In this document: piece by piece, positions 33,199 to 42,305 of the stretch
Layout: each line of letters begins with the position of its first letter
Numbering within the stretch: position 1 is the stretch's first letter
Assembly: GCA_051984675.1 (NCBI GenBank)
Contig: JBPYFK010000167.1
Coordinates: 93,515-157,514 of the forward strand
Reading direction: 5' to 3'
Source: JBPYFK01 sp051984675
GTDB lineage: Bacteria; Actinomycetota; Actinomycetes; Mycobacteriales; Pseudonocardiaceae
DNA length: 64,000 nucleotides
Program-made: the position numbers and the translations under genes
The notes under the pieces: generated by a model
Database searches by the model: none
What the model was told of the DNA's origin: nothing
What the model saw: only the letters and a program-made list of their open reading frames with translations

Positions 33199-34788
33199 GC
33201 TGGGCGGAATCCGAGTGCCACCGACCACGGGACGGACCCCGTGTCGTCCCGGCTTGCCGCCGCGGGTGTCCTGGCCCGCCCGCTGCGCCACGTGCTCGGG
33301 CTGCTCGCCTCCGGCTGGCACAGCCTCGACGACCTGGTACGCGTCCCGGCCGTGCCCCGGCGCACCGTCGAGGAACTGCTCGCCGCCGCCGGCCCCGACA
33401 TCGAAAGCCACCAGGGCATGTACCGGCTCACGCCGGAAGCGTGCGGGGTGTACCGCGAGCGCTTCGCGCTCGACACCGTGCCCATGACCCCGGATGTGAC
33501 CGAGGGCATGACCGAGCTGACCGCCCGCGTGCGCGAGTTCGTCGAAGGCGGTCCCCGGCCCCGGACCGACCTCGACCACGTCACGGCCACCCCGGAAACC
33601 GCGCTGCGGCGGGCGCTGTGGCTGCGGGAGACCTACGACCTGGCCGGCGCGCGGTTGCTGTGCCTCGGCGACCACGACCTGACGTCGCTGGCCGCCTGCC
33701 TGGTCGAGCCGTCGCTGGCGGTGACCGTCGTGGACGTCGACGAACGCATCCTCGCGCACATCGATCACGTCGCCGCCGAGCGGGGTTTCGCCATCCGCAC
33801 GCTGTTCTGCGACCTGCGGGTCGGCCTGCCCTCTGCCGCGCACGAAAGCGCCGACCTGGTGTTCACCGACCCGCCCTACACCTCTGAAGGCATCGCCCTG
33901 TTCGCCGCCCGCGCGGTGGAGTGCCTGCGCGACGTGGATGCCGGGCGCCTGCTGGTGGCCTACGGCTACAGCGACCGCAGCCCGGCACTGGGCCGCAAGG
34001 TGCAGCAGGAACTGCTGCGGTTGGGTCTCGTGTTCGAAGCCATCCTGCCCGGCTTCCACCGCTACCACGGCGCGCAGGCCATCGGCAGTGCCAGCGACCT
34101 GTACGTTTGCCAACCCACCGCGCACACGCGCAAGATCGCGCAACACGAGACCGCCGGCATCTACACGCACGGGCCGCAGTCGGTGGAAGCCCAGGCAGCC
34201 GAACTCGCCGACGACGCGCTGACCCGCATCAGCGAGGTGCTCAAGGCGCCCGTTCACCGATTGCATGCGGCGAGCTGGGCGCATCCGATCATCGTCCCGG
34301 CGAACGAGACACGAGTGTTCGACCTGCACGCCGACCCCGGACCGTGGCTGCTGCGCATGCTGCTGGCCTGCGACGCCGACCGCGCCGCGTTCCTCCTGCC
34401 CAACAACCACCCGGACATCGGCAGCGAGCACGCCCAAAGGTCCATTATGGACATTGTGGGATCACGTTGGTCACTGCGATTCCACCGCAATACGCCCGAT
34501 TCCCGGTCGACGCTGGTGGTGGCGACCACCAGCGGCGGGCAGAGCACGGCCCAACGCCTGCTGCGGCGAGCGCACGGGAAGATCGGCAACATCTGGCGAG
34601 AGGCACTGATCAGCACAGCCGCTGACGGCGGCTGCGCGCTCAGCAAGCGCGCGGCACGCGACGTGATCGAAGCCGCCGCGCCCTACCCGGACGACCTGTC
34701 GCTGCGGCTGATCGACCTGCCCCGCCACCGCATCGTCGCGCTGCTGGACACCGCGCGCACCACCACGCCGGAAACCGTGCCAGGCTGA
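33157..34788 (+). CDS. Bis-aminopropyl spermidine synthase (BpsA) family protein
   Basis: A 543-residue protein with a winged-helix-like N-terminus (about 30-110) and a Rossmann aminopropyltransferase domain of the BpsA family, with CLGDHDLTSLA, VVDVDERIL, TLFCDLRVGLP and FTDPPYTSEG near residue 237. Archaeal and thermophile BpsA adds two aminopropyl groups to spermidine to make branched polyamines. Here about 180 extra C-terminal residues follow (FDLHADPGPWLLRMLLACD onward) that archaeal enzymes lack. Activity in a mesophilic actinobacterium is unproven, so the substrate is left open. The start is ambiguous between ATG 33157 and 33172. TACGCT just upstream suggests a near-leaderless mRNA. 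Confidence 0.82.
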   Translation: MKAGHTMKAGHATQAGRNPSATDHGTDPVSSRLAAAGVLARPLRHVLGLLASGWHSLDDLVRVPAVPRRTVEELLAAAGPDIESHQGMYRLTPEACGVYRERFALDTVPMTPDVTEGMTELTARVREFVEGGPRPRTDLDHVTATPETALRRALWLRETYDLAGARLLCLGDHDLTSLAACLVEPSLAVTVVDVDERILAHIDHVAAERGFAIRTLFCDLRVGLPSAAHESADLVFTDPPYTSEGIALFAARAVECLRDVDAGRLLVAYGYSDRSPALGRKVQQELLRLGLVFEAILPGFHRYHGAQAIGSASDLYVCQPTAHTRKIAQHETAGIYTHGPQSVEAQAAELADDALTRISEVLKAPVHRLHAASWAHPIIVPANETRVFDLHADPGPWLLRMLLACDADRAAFLLPNNHPDIGSEHAQRSIMDIVGSRWSLRFHRNTPDSRSTLVVATTSGGQSTAQRLLRRAHGKIGNIWREALISTAADGGCALSKRAARDVIEAAAPYPDDLSLRLIDLPRHRIVALLDTARTTTPETVPG

Positions 34789-34914
34789 GCACAGTCAGTT
34801 CCGCGACAGCGCGAAACCACTTCAGTCGGTGTGACCTCATGCCACCGATCGTTGTGCCACGAAGGCGGAGCCTCCCTCCATCTATTGGCTGATTCTCGCT
34901 CCGCGGTCGCCATT

Positions 34915-34934
34915 CTCACCGAGCGATCGGTGAG
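34915..34934. promoter_or_regulatory. Near-perfect 20-bp palindrome upstream of namH
   Basis: CTCACCGA and TCGGTGAG are perfect 8-bp arms around GCGA. The element lies 60 bases before the namH start, in a position suited to a TetR-type operator; it could also form a leader hairpin. Confidence 0.45.
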
Positions 34935-34993
34935 ATCCTCACTCAACATGCTGTCTGCGGTACTCCCCTCTTGATGAGGAGGTGCAGACAGAT

Positions 34994-36577
34994 ATGCACA
35001 TAGAGTCACTAGGACATGCCGGTCTGTACATCGATACTTCGGCGGGAAGCATTCTGTGCGACCCGTGGGTGAATCCCGCCTATTTCGGGTCGTGGTTCCC
35101 GTTCCCGGACAACAGCGGTTTGGACTGGGAATCTTACGGGCAGGCGGACTACCTCTACGTCTCGCACCTCCACCGCGACCACTACGACCCAGAGAACCTA
35201 CGGAAAGTAGTGTCCACCGACACCACCGTGCTGTTGCCCGACTACGGAACCGCGGATCTGGAAAACGCACTACGCGAGATCGGATTCCACAGGTTCCTCG
35301 TCATGCCGGACAGCCAACCCGTGGAGTTGCCGGGCGGATTACGGGTCATGATCGTGGCGTTGCTGTCTCCCAGCGACGGTCCGATCGGTGATTCCGCGCT
35401 CGCCGTCGACGACGGCCAAGCCCGCATCCTGAACCAGAATGATGCCAAACCGGGCGATCTCGCGAGCCTGTCCGCGTTCGGCGACTACGACGTGCATTTC
35501 CTGCAGTTCTCCGGCGCGAACTGGTGGCCGGCCGCCTACGACCTTCCCGAACACGCCAAGGCCGCATTCGGCAAGGCCAAGCGCGCTAACGGCTTGGCTC
35601 GCGCCTATCGCTACGTCAAGGAAGTCGACGCCCGTTACACCGTGCCGTTCGCCGGGCCCGCCGCCTTCCTCGACGACGAACTCTTCGCGCTCAACGACAT
35701 CGACAACTCCCCGGAGAATCCGTTCCCGGACCACACCGCGTTCGTGGAATACCTGCGGGAGCAGGGCCACGACAGCGCCTTGGTCATGGTCCCGGGCAGT
35801 GTGCTGGAAATCGCTGGTGGGCAGGCACGGGTCACGCACCCGCCGGGGGAGACGTTCGAGGCGTACCGGAACAAGGCCGCCTACCTGCGTGCCTACGCGG
35901 AACGCGTGCGACCACGGCTGGAAGCGGAAAAGGCGTCCTGGCGGGCACCGGTCGGCAACATTCTGTCCGAACTCACGGCATGGTTCGAGCCGCTGCTGGC
36001 GATGGCGGATCACATCTGCACCGGAGTGGGTGCGCAGGTGCTGCTGGACATCAGCGGCGGGGAACAGAGTGAACAGATCGTGATCGACTTTATTGACCGG
36101 AAGGTGCGCCCCTGGAACGGCGAGAAATGCCGTTACCGCTTCACCATCGAGCGCGCCCTGATCGAGCGGTTGATCGCCGACGGTGAGATTGACTGGGTCA
36201 ACAGCCTGTTTCTGAGCATGCGGTTCCGGGCCGCGCGTATCGGCCCGTACAACGAGTTCGTCTACACATTCTTCAAATGCCTGTCACCGCACCGGATGGA
36301 ATACGCCGAACGCTGGCATTCGCGGCAGCAGAACGAAGTTGAGGAAATCCAGCTGGGGAACTGGTTGGTGCAGCGCAAGTGCCCCCACCGGCAGGCCGAT
36401 CTCAGCCACTTCGGCACGGTCTACGGCGACACCCTGCACTGTGCCATGCACGGGTACGAATTCGACCTCAGGACCGGCAGGTGCCTGACCGCGAACGAGC
36501 GACCGGTCAAAGCACGACCGGTCGACCCCGAGCAGCATCCGGCACCAGAACAGGAGAACGAAGTCCCCGAGGATTGA
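34994..36577 (+). CDS. namH: Metallo-beta-lactamase-fold/Rieske protein, probable UDP-N-acetylmuramate hydroxylase
   Basis: A 527-residue protein combining an N-terminal metallo-hydrolase fold (SHLHRDHYDPENL at about 55-70) with a C-terminal Rieske domain (KCPHRQADLSHF, then LHCAMHGYEFD: C-x-H and C-x-x-H). This layout matches mycobacterial NamH (Rv3818) and the related CMP-sialate hydroxylase. NamH oxidises UDP-MurNAc to the N-glycolyl form used in peptidoglycan. ATG 34994 is favoured, with GAGGAGG 11 bases upstream; GTG 34982 overlaps that site. It contains a rare TTA codon near 35338. A peptidoglycan amidase gene follows, supporting a cell-wall role. Confidence 0.82.
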   Translation: MHIESLGHAGLYIDTSAGSILCDPWVNPAYFGSWFPFPDNSGLDWESYGQADYLYVSHLHRDHYDPENLRKVVSTDTTVLLPDYGTADLENALREIGFHRFLVMPDSQPVELPGGLRVMIVALLSPSDGPIGDSALAVDDGQARILNQNDAKPGDLASLSAFGDYDVHFLQFSGANWWPAAYDLPEHAKAAFGKAKRANGLARAYRYVKEVDARYTVPFAGPAAFLDDELFALNDIDNSPENPFPDHTAFVEYLREQGHDSALVMVPGSVLEIAGGQARVTHPPGETFEAYRNKAAYLRAYAERVRPRLEAEKASWRAPVGNILSELTAWFEPLLAMADHICTGVGAQVLLDISGGEQSEQIVIDFIDRKVRPWNGEKCRYRFTIERALIERLIADGEIDWVNSLFLSMRFRAARIGPYNEFVYTFFKCLSPHRMEYAERWHSRQQNEVEEIQLGNWLVQRKCPHRQADLSHFGTVYGDTLHCAMHGYEFDLRTGRCLTANERPVKARPVDPEQHPAPEQENEVPED

Positions 36578-36617
36578 CCAACATTCCCTCCCCATTTCAC
36601 CCAATCGTGTTGGTCAA
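36574..36617 (+). terminator. Inverted repeat at the namH stop codon
   Basis: TTGACCAACA (36574-36583, containing the namH TGA) pairs perfectly with TGTTGGTCAA (36608-36617). It could end the namH transcript, or act as an operator for the amidase gene 38 bases downstream. It has no U-tract, so the type is uncertain. Confidence 0.45.
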
Positions 36618-36654
36618 CATGTGTCACTCGGATTGAGGACATCTACTGGGAGGC

Positions 36655-37680
36655 GTGAAGGGGCCGAGAGTGAACCACACGGAATGTGGTGCGACCGCGA
36701 TACGACCTCCCCGCCGGCGGCACGGTCGTCGAGCGGGTCGCCGCCGTGCCGCGTCGGGCAGGGGACGCTGGTTCTACATCGGCACCCTCACGGCCCTGGC
36801 CACCGCCATCGCGGTGGTGCTCTTCAGGCCGAACCAGCAGTTGATCGCTCCCCAGCGCCCCGGCCCGCGGCCCGACCCGCCGGTGGCCACCAAGATGCAC
36901 TCCACTCCGGTGGCCCCGGCGGAGTTCGCGCAAGGCGCGTGCGTGGCCTTGCCACCTGAGTCGGAGGACCGGCATCGCACGCTGTTCATCGACGCGGGCC
37001 ATGGTGGCGCCGATCCGGGAGCCACGGGCACCACCGCATCCGGCCAGCCTGTCCAGGAGAAGCAGCTGACCCTCGCGGTCGCGCGCAAGGTCGCGCGGCG
37101 ATTACGCCAGCACGGCTACCGCGTCGTCCTTTCCCGCACGGAGGACACCACAGTCGCACCGGTGCGAGCGCCCCGCGCGCAGCAGGAACAGATGTCCGCC
37201 GAGGAGACGCACACCGACGTCGTGGCGCGGGCGCACTGCGCCAACCTGGCCGGCGCCGCTGAACTGATCTCCATCCATTTCGACGCGTTCGACGACCCGG
37301 GTGCCGGTGGCGCCTCGACCGTCTATGACATGAGCCGCAGTTTCGCGCCCCACAACAAGCACCTTGCCGAGCTGACCCAGCGCAGCGTTCTCGCCGCGCT
37401 GGCGGCCCACGGCCAGCATGTCGACGACCGCGGGATCATGACCGACGACAGCAGTGGTGGCCCGGCCCTGAGCGAGCAGGGCGACGCCTACGGTCACCTG
37501 GTCATCCTCGGCCCGGCCGCGCCGAACTACGTGCCACAGCCGAGCCAGATGCCCGGCGTGCTCATCGAACCGATGTACATCACCAACCCCGCGGAGGCGA
37601 GCATCGCCGCCAGCGAGAACGGCCAGGACGCCCTCTCCGAAGGAATCGCCGCGGCGCTCGAACAAGCTGCTCAGGGTTGA
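36655..37680 (+). CDS. N-acetylmuramoyl-L-alanine amidase (Amidase_3), membrane-anchored
   Basis: A 341-residue zinc hydrolase that cuts the amide bond between MurNAc and the stem peptide. A basic N-terminus precedes one membrane segment at about 39-60 (WFYIGTLTALATAIAVVLF), so the catalytic domain (about 105-338) is outside the cell. Zinc and catalytic residues are visible: FIDAGHGGADPG, VQEKQLTL, ISIHFDAF and LIEPMYITNP. GTG 36655 follows GGGAGG closely. It contains a TTA codon in RRLRQHGYR (about 37105). With namH just upstream it may act in wall remodelling of N-glycolylated peptidoglycan. Confidence 0.9.
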   Translation: MKGPRVNHTECGATAIRPPRRRHGRRAGRRRAASGRGRWFYIGTLTALATAIAVVLFRPNQQLIAPQRPGPRPDPPVATKMHSTPVAPAEFAQGACVALPPESEDRHRTLFIDAGHGGADPGATGTTASGQPVQEKQLTLAVARKVARRLRQHGYRVVLSRTEDTTVAPVRAPRAQQEQMSAEETHTDVVARAHCANLAGAAELISIHFDAFDDPGAGGASTVYDMSRSFAPHNKHLAELTQRSVLAALAAHGQHVDDRGIMTDDSSGGPALSEQGDAYGHLVILGPAAPNYVPQPSQMPGVLIEPMYITNPAEASIAASENGQDALSEGIAAALEQAAQG

Positions 37681-37727
37681 CCAGCCGACCAGGCGCACCT
37701 GATCCGTCCACAATGGATTCCGAGGTT

Positions 37728-40532
37728 TCAGTTGCTGCGCGGTACGTGCAGCGGACCGAGATCCAGCAACGTGCGGAATTCCCGTGCTGGCACGGGACGC
37801 GAGAACAGCCAGCCCTGGTACGCGTCCACCCCGACGCCACGCAGCACGTGGAACTGGGTCGCCGTCTCCACACCTTCGGCGATGCAGCTGCGCCCCATCG
37901 CGCGTGCCATGTCCACGACCGCCCGCGCGACCGCGAAGTCGGACGGGTCGCCGCCGACCCCGGACACGAACCGCCGGTCCACCTTGATGATCTGCGCCGG
38001 GAGGTCCTTCAGCCGGGCCAGCGAGGAGTAGCCCGTGCCGAAGTCGTCCACGGCAAAGCGCACACCGCGCTCGGCCAGCTCCGCCATGGCCTGTCGTGGC
38101 CGGGAGGGCAGGTCGACCAGTGACGTCTCCACCAGCTCCAGCACCACCCGGTCGCTGTCGATGCCGGCCTCGGCGATGGCGTCCGCGATGCTGCGGACGA
38201 ACTTCGGGTCGCCGGGCACGAGCCCAGCGAGGTTCACCGCGATCCCGACCGGGCGGCCGTTCATGACCGGCCAGGTCGCCGCCTCGCGCAACGCCGTCCG
38301 CAGCACCCAGCGGTCCAGGTCGCGCAGGAGATCCCCCTGGTCGGCCACGGGCAGGAACACGTCCGGTGCCAGCAGCCCGCGCTCTGGATGCGGCCAGCGC
38401 ACCAACGCCTCCGCCGTCACCACCGACCCGTCCGCCGCCACAACCGGCTGGTAGTGCAGTGCGAGGCCGTCGTTGTTGATGGCGTCCCGCAGCTGTCCTT
38501 CCAGCTGCAGCTGCCGATCGGCGGAGGCCATCAGCGCCGGACTCGCCAGCGACACGCGGCCCGCACCGCGCCGCTTGGCCTCGAACATGGCGGCGTCGGC
38601 GAACCGCAGCAGGTCCTCACCGCCAGCCCGGGAACCGTTGGGCACGGCAGCACCGATCGACGCGGACACGCGGACGAGCTGGCCATGCACCGGAACGGCG
38701 GTCCGCAGCAGGCCAGATACCTTCGTGGCCAGGGAATCCGTGCCGCCGCACGCGTCGATGTCGGAGCAGATGATCAGGAACTCGTCGCCGGAGAGCCGAG
38801 CCGCCGTGCAGCATTCCGGCAGCCCTCCCTCCAGCCGTCTGGCCAGGGCCACCAGCAGCTCGTCGCCCGCGTCGTGGCCCAGCGAGTCGTTGACCCGCTT
38901 GAAGTTGTCGATGTCGCAGAACAGCACGGCCACTCGCCCGGCGTCCCGGCCGCCGAGCAGCCCGCCGAGCAGTTCCTTGACCGCGGCCCGGTTCGGCAGC
39001 CCGGTCAGGTCGTCGTGGGTGGCCTGGTAGCGCAGCGCTTCGGCGGCGCGCCGCCGCTCGGTGATGTCCTGGAACACGACCAGCCAGAACCGGGTTCCGT
39101 CGTCCTGCACCGACATCGCGAGGTGCAGCTCGCAGTACACCGGCTCGCCGTCGGCACGGATCAGCAGGCGTTGCGGCACCTTCCGGTGCACTCGCGGGGA
39201 TTCCGGGAATCCCCCGTCCGGGCGCAGGGGTTGGGAGCGCTCGTCCGGGTGGGTCATCTGTTCCTGGGTCATCCCGCGAAGCTGATCCAGCCGGTAGCCG
39301 AGCAGGTCGCAGAGCGCGTCGTTGGCGTCCACCAAGCGGCCGGACTGGTCGAACAAGCCGATACCGACCGGGGTCAGGGCGACCAGGTCGGTGAACCGCT
39401 GGCTGGACCGCTCCATCCGGGTGACCACGGCACGCTGCTCGGTGACGTCCTGGGCTGTTCCCACCAGCAGCGCCCGCCCACTGGTCGGGTCCTGGATTCC
39501 CGCTCCGTTCATGCGGAGAACCCGGGTGGGACCGTCCGGCCGCACGTAACGATGTTCACACTCGACCGGGCGATGGTCGGCGCGCAGGCCGTCCCACACC
39601 TCGGCCACCCAGGACTGGTCCTCCGGGTGAACCCGCTCCATGTAACCCTGAAAGGTGGTGGGCTGCCCAGGTTCGCGGCCTATGATCTCGCAGAGCATCT
39701 CGGACAGCCGCGTCTCCCCTGTTTCCGGGTCCCACTCCCAGGTGCCGAGCCGGGCCACCCGCTGCGCGTCGTGCAGCCTCCTGCGCTCCGCGCGCAGTTG
39801 GCGCTCCAGCATCCGTTGGTCGGTGACGTCCTGAACAGTGCCCTGAATGCGCTCGATAGTCCCGTCCGCGTCGTGCACGGCGCGGGCCGTGCACTTGTAG
39901 ACACGGTCGCGGAGGTTGCGAACCTCGATTTCGAGCAGGCGGCCGTCCGGCACCGAAAGCAACTCGGCGGAGAAGCGCTCGGCCATCGGCCGGTCATCGG
40001 GATTGATCCCCGGGAAGAAGTCGGACTCGGGTGAGACGGCGAAGTCCGGTCCGAGGCCGGCCTCCTCGAACAGCTCGCCCAGCACCGGGCTGCGATACAT
40101 CTTCCCGGAATCCGGGTAGTACACCCAGCTGCCCACGCGTGCGATGCGCTGCGCTTCGACCAGCAACGCCCGTTCTTCCCTCGGCCCGGGGTCGTGGGCC
40201 AGGTCGGACGTGCTCACGATGCCGGACAGGTCGGCGATCACGGACACGTGCGGATCTTGACCGGTTTCGGCCACGTCCGCGTTGGGGTCACCTTCCGTGA
40301 CGCACCTCCAACTGACCAGTCGGACGGGGATTTCCCCGTCCCGGCGGCGCAACCGCAGGAACGGTTCAACACCGCCAAGCAGGTCATTGCGGAGGCTCTT
40401 GCCTACCAGGGCGTCCGGGTGCTCTTCACCGGCTAACCGCGCTGCTTGCTCGGTTGCTCGGAGGATCAGTCCGTCGGCCGTGGTGAGCACTGCCGGCGCG
40501 TCGGGAAGCGGGATCGACGCCGGGTCCTTCAT
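37728..40532 (-). CDS. PAS-PAS-PAS-GGDEF-EAL cyclic-di-GMP protein
   Basis: A 934-residue cytosolic signalling protein. An N-terminal sensor segment is followed by PAS domains at roughly 125-250, 255-375 and 380-495 (TPVGIGLFDQSGRLVDANDAL in the last), a GGDEF domain at 505-665 and an EAL domain at 680-925. The cyclase signature is SGDEF, a variant that is often still active. The phosphodiesterase has EALVRWPHP and DDFGTGYSSLARLKDLP, the catalytic set. It could thus make or break c-di-GMP. The ATG at 40532 lacks a good ribosome site; an in-frame TTG at 40607 with AGGAGG upstream would add 25 residues. A shorter paralogue lies at 44533-46575. Confidence 0.9.
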   Translation of the reverse strand: MKDPASIPLPDAPAVLTTADGLILRATEQAARLAGEEHPDALVGKSLRNDLLGGVEPFLRLRRRDGEIPVRLVSWRCVTEGDPNADVAETGQDPHVSVIADLSGIVSTSDLAHDPGPREERALLVEAQRIARVGSWVYYPDSGKMYRSPVLGELFEEAGLGPDFAVSPESDFFPGINPDDRPMAERFSAELLSVPDGRLLEIEVRNLRDRVYKCTARAVHDADGTIERIQGTVQDVTDQRMLERQLRAERRRLHDAQRVARLGTWEWDPETGETRLSEMLCEIIGREPGQPTTFQGYMERVHPEDQSWVAEVWDGLRADHRPVECEHRYVRPDGPTRVLRMNGAGIQDPTSGRALLVGTAQDVTEQRAVVTRMERSSQRFTDLVALTPVGIGLFDQSGRLVDANDALCDLLGYRLDQLRGMTQEQMTHPDERSQPLRPDGGFPESPRVHRKVPQRLLIRADGEPVYCELHLAMSVQDDGTRFWLVVFQDITERRRAAEALRYQATHDDLTGLPNRAAVKELLGGLLGGRDAGRVAVLFCDIDNFKRVNDSLGHDAGDELLVALARRLEGGLPECCTAARLSGDEFLIICSDIDACGGTDSLATKVSGLLRTAVPVHGQLVRVSASIGAAVPNGSRAGGEDLLRFADAAMFEAKRRGAGRVSLASPALMASADRQLQLEGQLRDAINNDGLALHYQPVVAADGSVVTAEALVRWPHPERGLLAPDVFLPVADQGDLLRDLDRWVLRTALREAATWPVMNGRPVGIAVNLAGLVPGDPKFVRSIADAIAEAGIDSDRVVLELVETSLVDLPSRPRQAMAELAERGVRFAVDDFGTGYSSLARLKDLPAQIIKVDRRFVSGVGGDPSDFAVARAVVDMARAMGRSCIAEGVETATQFHVLRGVGVDAYQGWLFSRPVPAREFRTLLDLGPLHVPRSN

Positions 40533-40673
40533 CGCTTTCTGGGGAGCGCATCCAGGCACGTCGAGCACGCCAGGGGAGCGCCGAGTCGCTCTGCTTCGCT
40601 CGGTCAAGGGTTCACCCCTCCTACCCTGGCGCCTTTCCCCGGTTACGCCGTTGTGTGTCCGCCTAACCGCCAA

Positions 40674-41046
40674 ACAGGGGTGATACAGGACACACGCCGT
40701 GTTCGCGGGTGACCTTACCGGTTGGCTTACTCACACGTATGGGTCACCACTACATCACCGGCACACCTGTAACGAAAGGCGCACACCCGTCGATTCCATC
40801 TTGCTGGTGGATCACTGTCGTTGGTCGATCACTGCCGTTGGTGGATCATTGTGGGTGCCGATTTCTGACGTGCACAGTCGATCAGTCGGGCCGCACGGGG
40901 AGACCGCCCGCCAAGACCGCACTGTTCTGACGGCCGGCGGGTGTCCGTATGACGCGGTCCGGCGAAATCGACCGGAACCGGAAGTCGGGCAGCCCCTTCC
41001 TACTCCTCCCGCAGCGGGCGCGCACACGGAGAGGGCGCGCGCAAGA
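40674..41046. other. Intergenic region with a 17-bp triple repeat
   Basis: About 370 bases with no credible gene. At 40805-40855 a 17-base unit of the type TGGTGGATCACTGTCGT occurs three times in tandem with small changes. Frames through this stretch lack family features and typical codon bias. The promoter of the PAS-GGDEF-EAL gene probably lies here. Confidence 0.55.
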
Positions 41047-41078
41047 GCAGAGGGGCCTCCCCTGGGAGACCCCTCTGC
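41047..41078 (-). terminator. Terminator after malic enzyme
   Basis: A long hairpin: GCAGAGGGG pairs with CCCCTCTGC, then CTCCC with GGGAG, around a two-base loop, 30 bases past the malic enzyme stop. It is symmetrical and could also act on the other strand, where TTCTTCTT follows. Confidence 0.8.
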
Positions 41079-41108
41079 TTCTTCTTGAACGCTTCGGCTG
41101 CCGCGGGC

Positions 41109-42305
41109 TCAGGCGGTCGCGACGCCGTCTTCCCGGGCCGCGCGAGCGACCGCTGTGGTCACCGCGGGGCAGACCCTGGGGTCCAACGGGCTCGGCACGA
41201 TCCGGGACGCGCCGAGGTCATCGCTGGCGACCGCCGCGATGGCCTCGGCGGCAGCGACCTTCATCCGATCGGTGATCATGCGGGAACCGGCTTCGAGCGC
41301 TCCCCGGAAGATGCCCGGGAACGCCAGCACGTTGTTGATCTGGTTCGGGAAGTCACTGCGGCCGGTTGCCACCACCGACGCGTACGTCGCCGCCACGTCC
41401 GGGTGAATTTCGGGGTCCGGGTTGGACAGCGCGAACACGATCGGGTCGTCCGCCATCTTCGCCAGCATGTCTTCCCCAACCGTGCCGGCGGACACGCCAA
41501 TGAACACGTCCGCACCGTGCAGCGCGTCAGCGAGCCCACCCGTGATGCCACGCGGGTTGGTGGTGCTGGCCAGCTCCTCCTTGATGCCGGTCAGGTGGTC
41601 CCGACCGGTGTGGATCACGCCACGCGAGTCTGTGACGGTGATGTCCTCCACGCCGGCCGCCCGCAGGATCTTCGCGCAGGCCACACCGGCGGCCCCGGCG
41701 CCGGAGATCACCACCTTCAGCGAACCGAGGTCGCGGTTGACGACCTCGCAGGCGTTGCGCAGCGCGGCGAGCACCACGACGGCCGTGCCGTGCTGGTCGT
41801 CGTGCATCACCGGGCAGTCCAGCGCCTCGATCAACCGGCGCTCCAGCTCGAAGCACCGGGGCGCGGCGACGTCTTCGAGGTTCACCGCCCCGAAGGTAGG
41901 GCGCATCCGCACCAGGGTCTCGACGATCTCGTCCACGTCCGTGGTGTCCAGAACCACCGGGATCGAGTCCAGGCCGGCGAACGCCTTGAACAGCGCCGAC
42001 TTGCCCTCCATGACCGGCAACGACGCACGCGGGCCGATGTTGCCGAGCCCGAGCACCGCGGTGCCATCACTGACCACGGCCACCAGCCGCTGGGTCCAGG
42101 TGTAGCGGGAAACGAGGCTCGCATCGGTGGCGATGGCCCGGCTGACCTTCGCTACCCCCGGCGTGTAGGCGATGGACAGATCGCGGGGGTCGCTCAGCGG
42201 CGAGGTCGGGGCGATCGAAAGCTTGCCGCCCTCGTGCGCGCTGAATATCTCTTCGTCGGTCAGTTCTCCGGCGGACATGTCGCTCCGGTCGTTCACGATG
42301 GTCAC
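41109..42305 (-). CDS. NAD(P)-dependent malic enzyme
   Basis: Oxidative decarboxylation of malate to pyruvate, linking the TCA cycle to pyruvate. The 398 residues match the short bacterial class. Motifs visible include the tyrosine segment SIAYTPGVA, VLGLGNIGP with MEGKSALFKAFAG, the metal site CPVMHDDQHGTA, the NAD loop VISGAGAAGVACA and ALSNPDPEI. GTG 42305 is chosen for the AGGAGG about five bases upstream; the ATG at 42320 would consume that site. NAD versus NADP preference cannot be read with certainty. Confidence 0.93.
   Translation of the reverse strand: MTIVNDRSDMSAGELTDEEIFSAHEGGKLSIAPTSPLSDPRDLSIAYTPGVAKVSRAIATDASLVSRYTWTQRLVAVVSDGTAVLGLGNIGPRASLPVMEGKSALFKAFAGLDSIPVVLDTTDVDEIVETLVRMRPTFGAVNLEDVAAPRCFELERRLIEALDCPVMHDDQHGTAVVVLAALRNACEVVNRDLGSLKVVISGAGAAGVACAKILRAAGVEDITVTDSRGVIHTGRDHLTGIKEELASTTNPRGITGGLADALHGADVFIGVSAGTVGEDMLAKMADDPIVFALSNPDPEIHPDVAATYASVVATGRSDFPNQINNVLAFPGIFRGALEAGSRMITDRMKVAAAEAIAAVASDDLGASRIVPSPLDPRVCPAVTTAVARAAREDGVATA

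Noticed and set aside
32962..34437. 492-codon N-terminal extension of the osmoprotectant ATPase frame
   Set aside because: It runs antisense to the BpsA gene, has no ABC or other domain, and the ATPase core begins right at the TTG with a ribosome-binding site.
40533..40700. Possible c-di-GMP riboswitch before the GGDEF-EAL gene
   Set aside because: I looked for the GEMM core and its tetraloop receptor pattern; the sequence does not contain them.
40699..41088. 129-codon forward frame downstream of the GGDEF-EAL gene start
   Set aside because: No start signal, poor GC in third positions, and it passes through the 17-bp repeat and the terminator hairpin.
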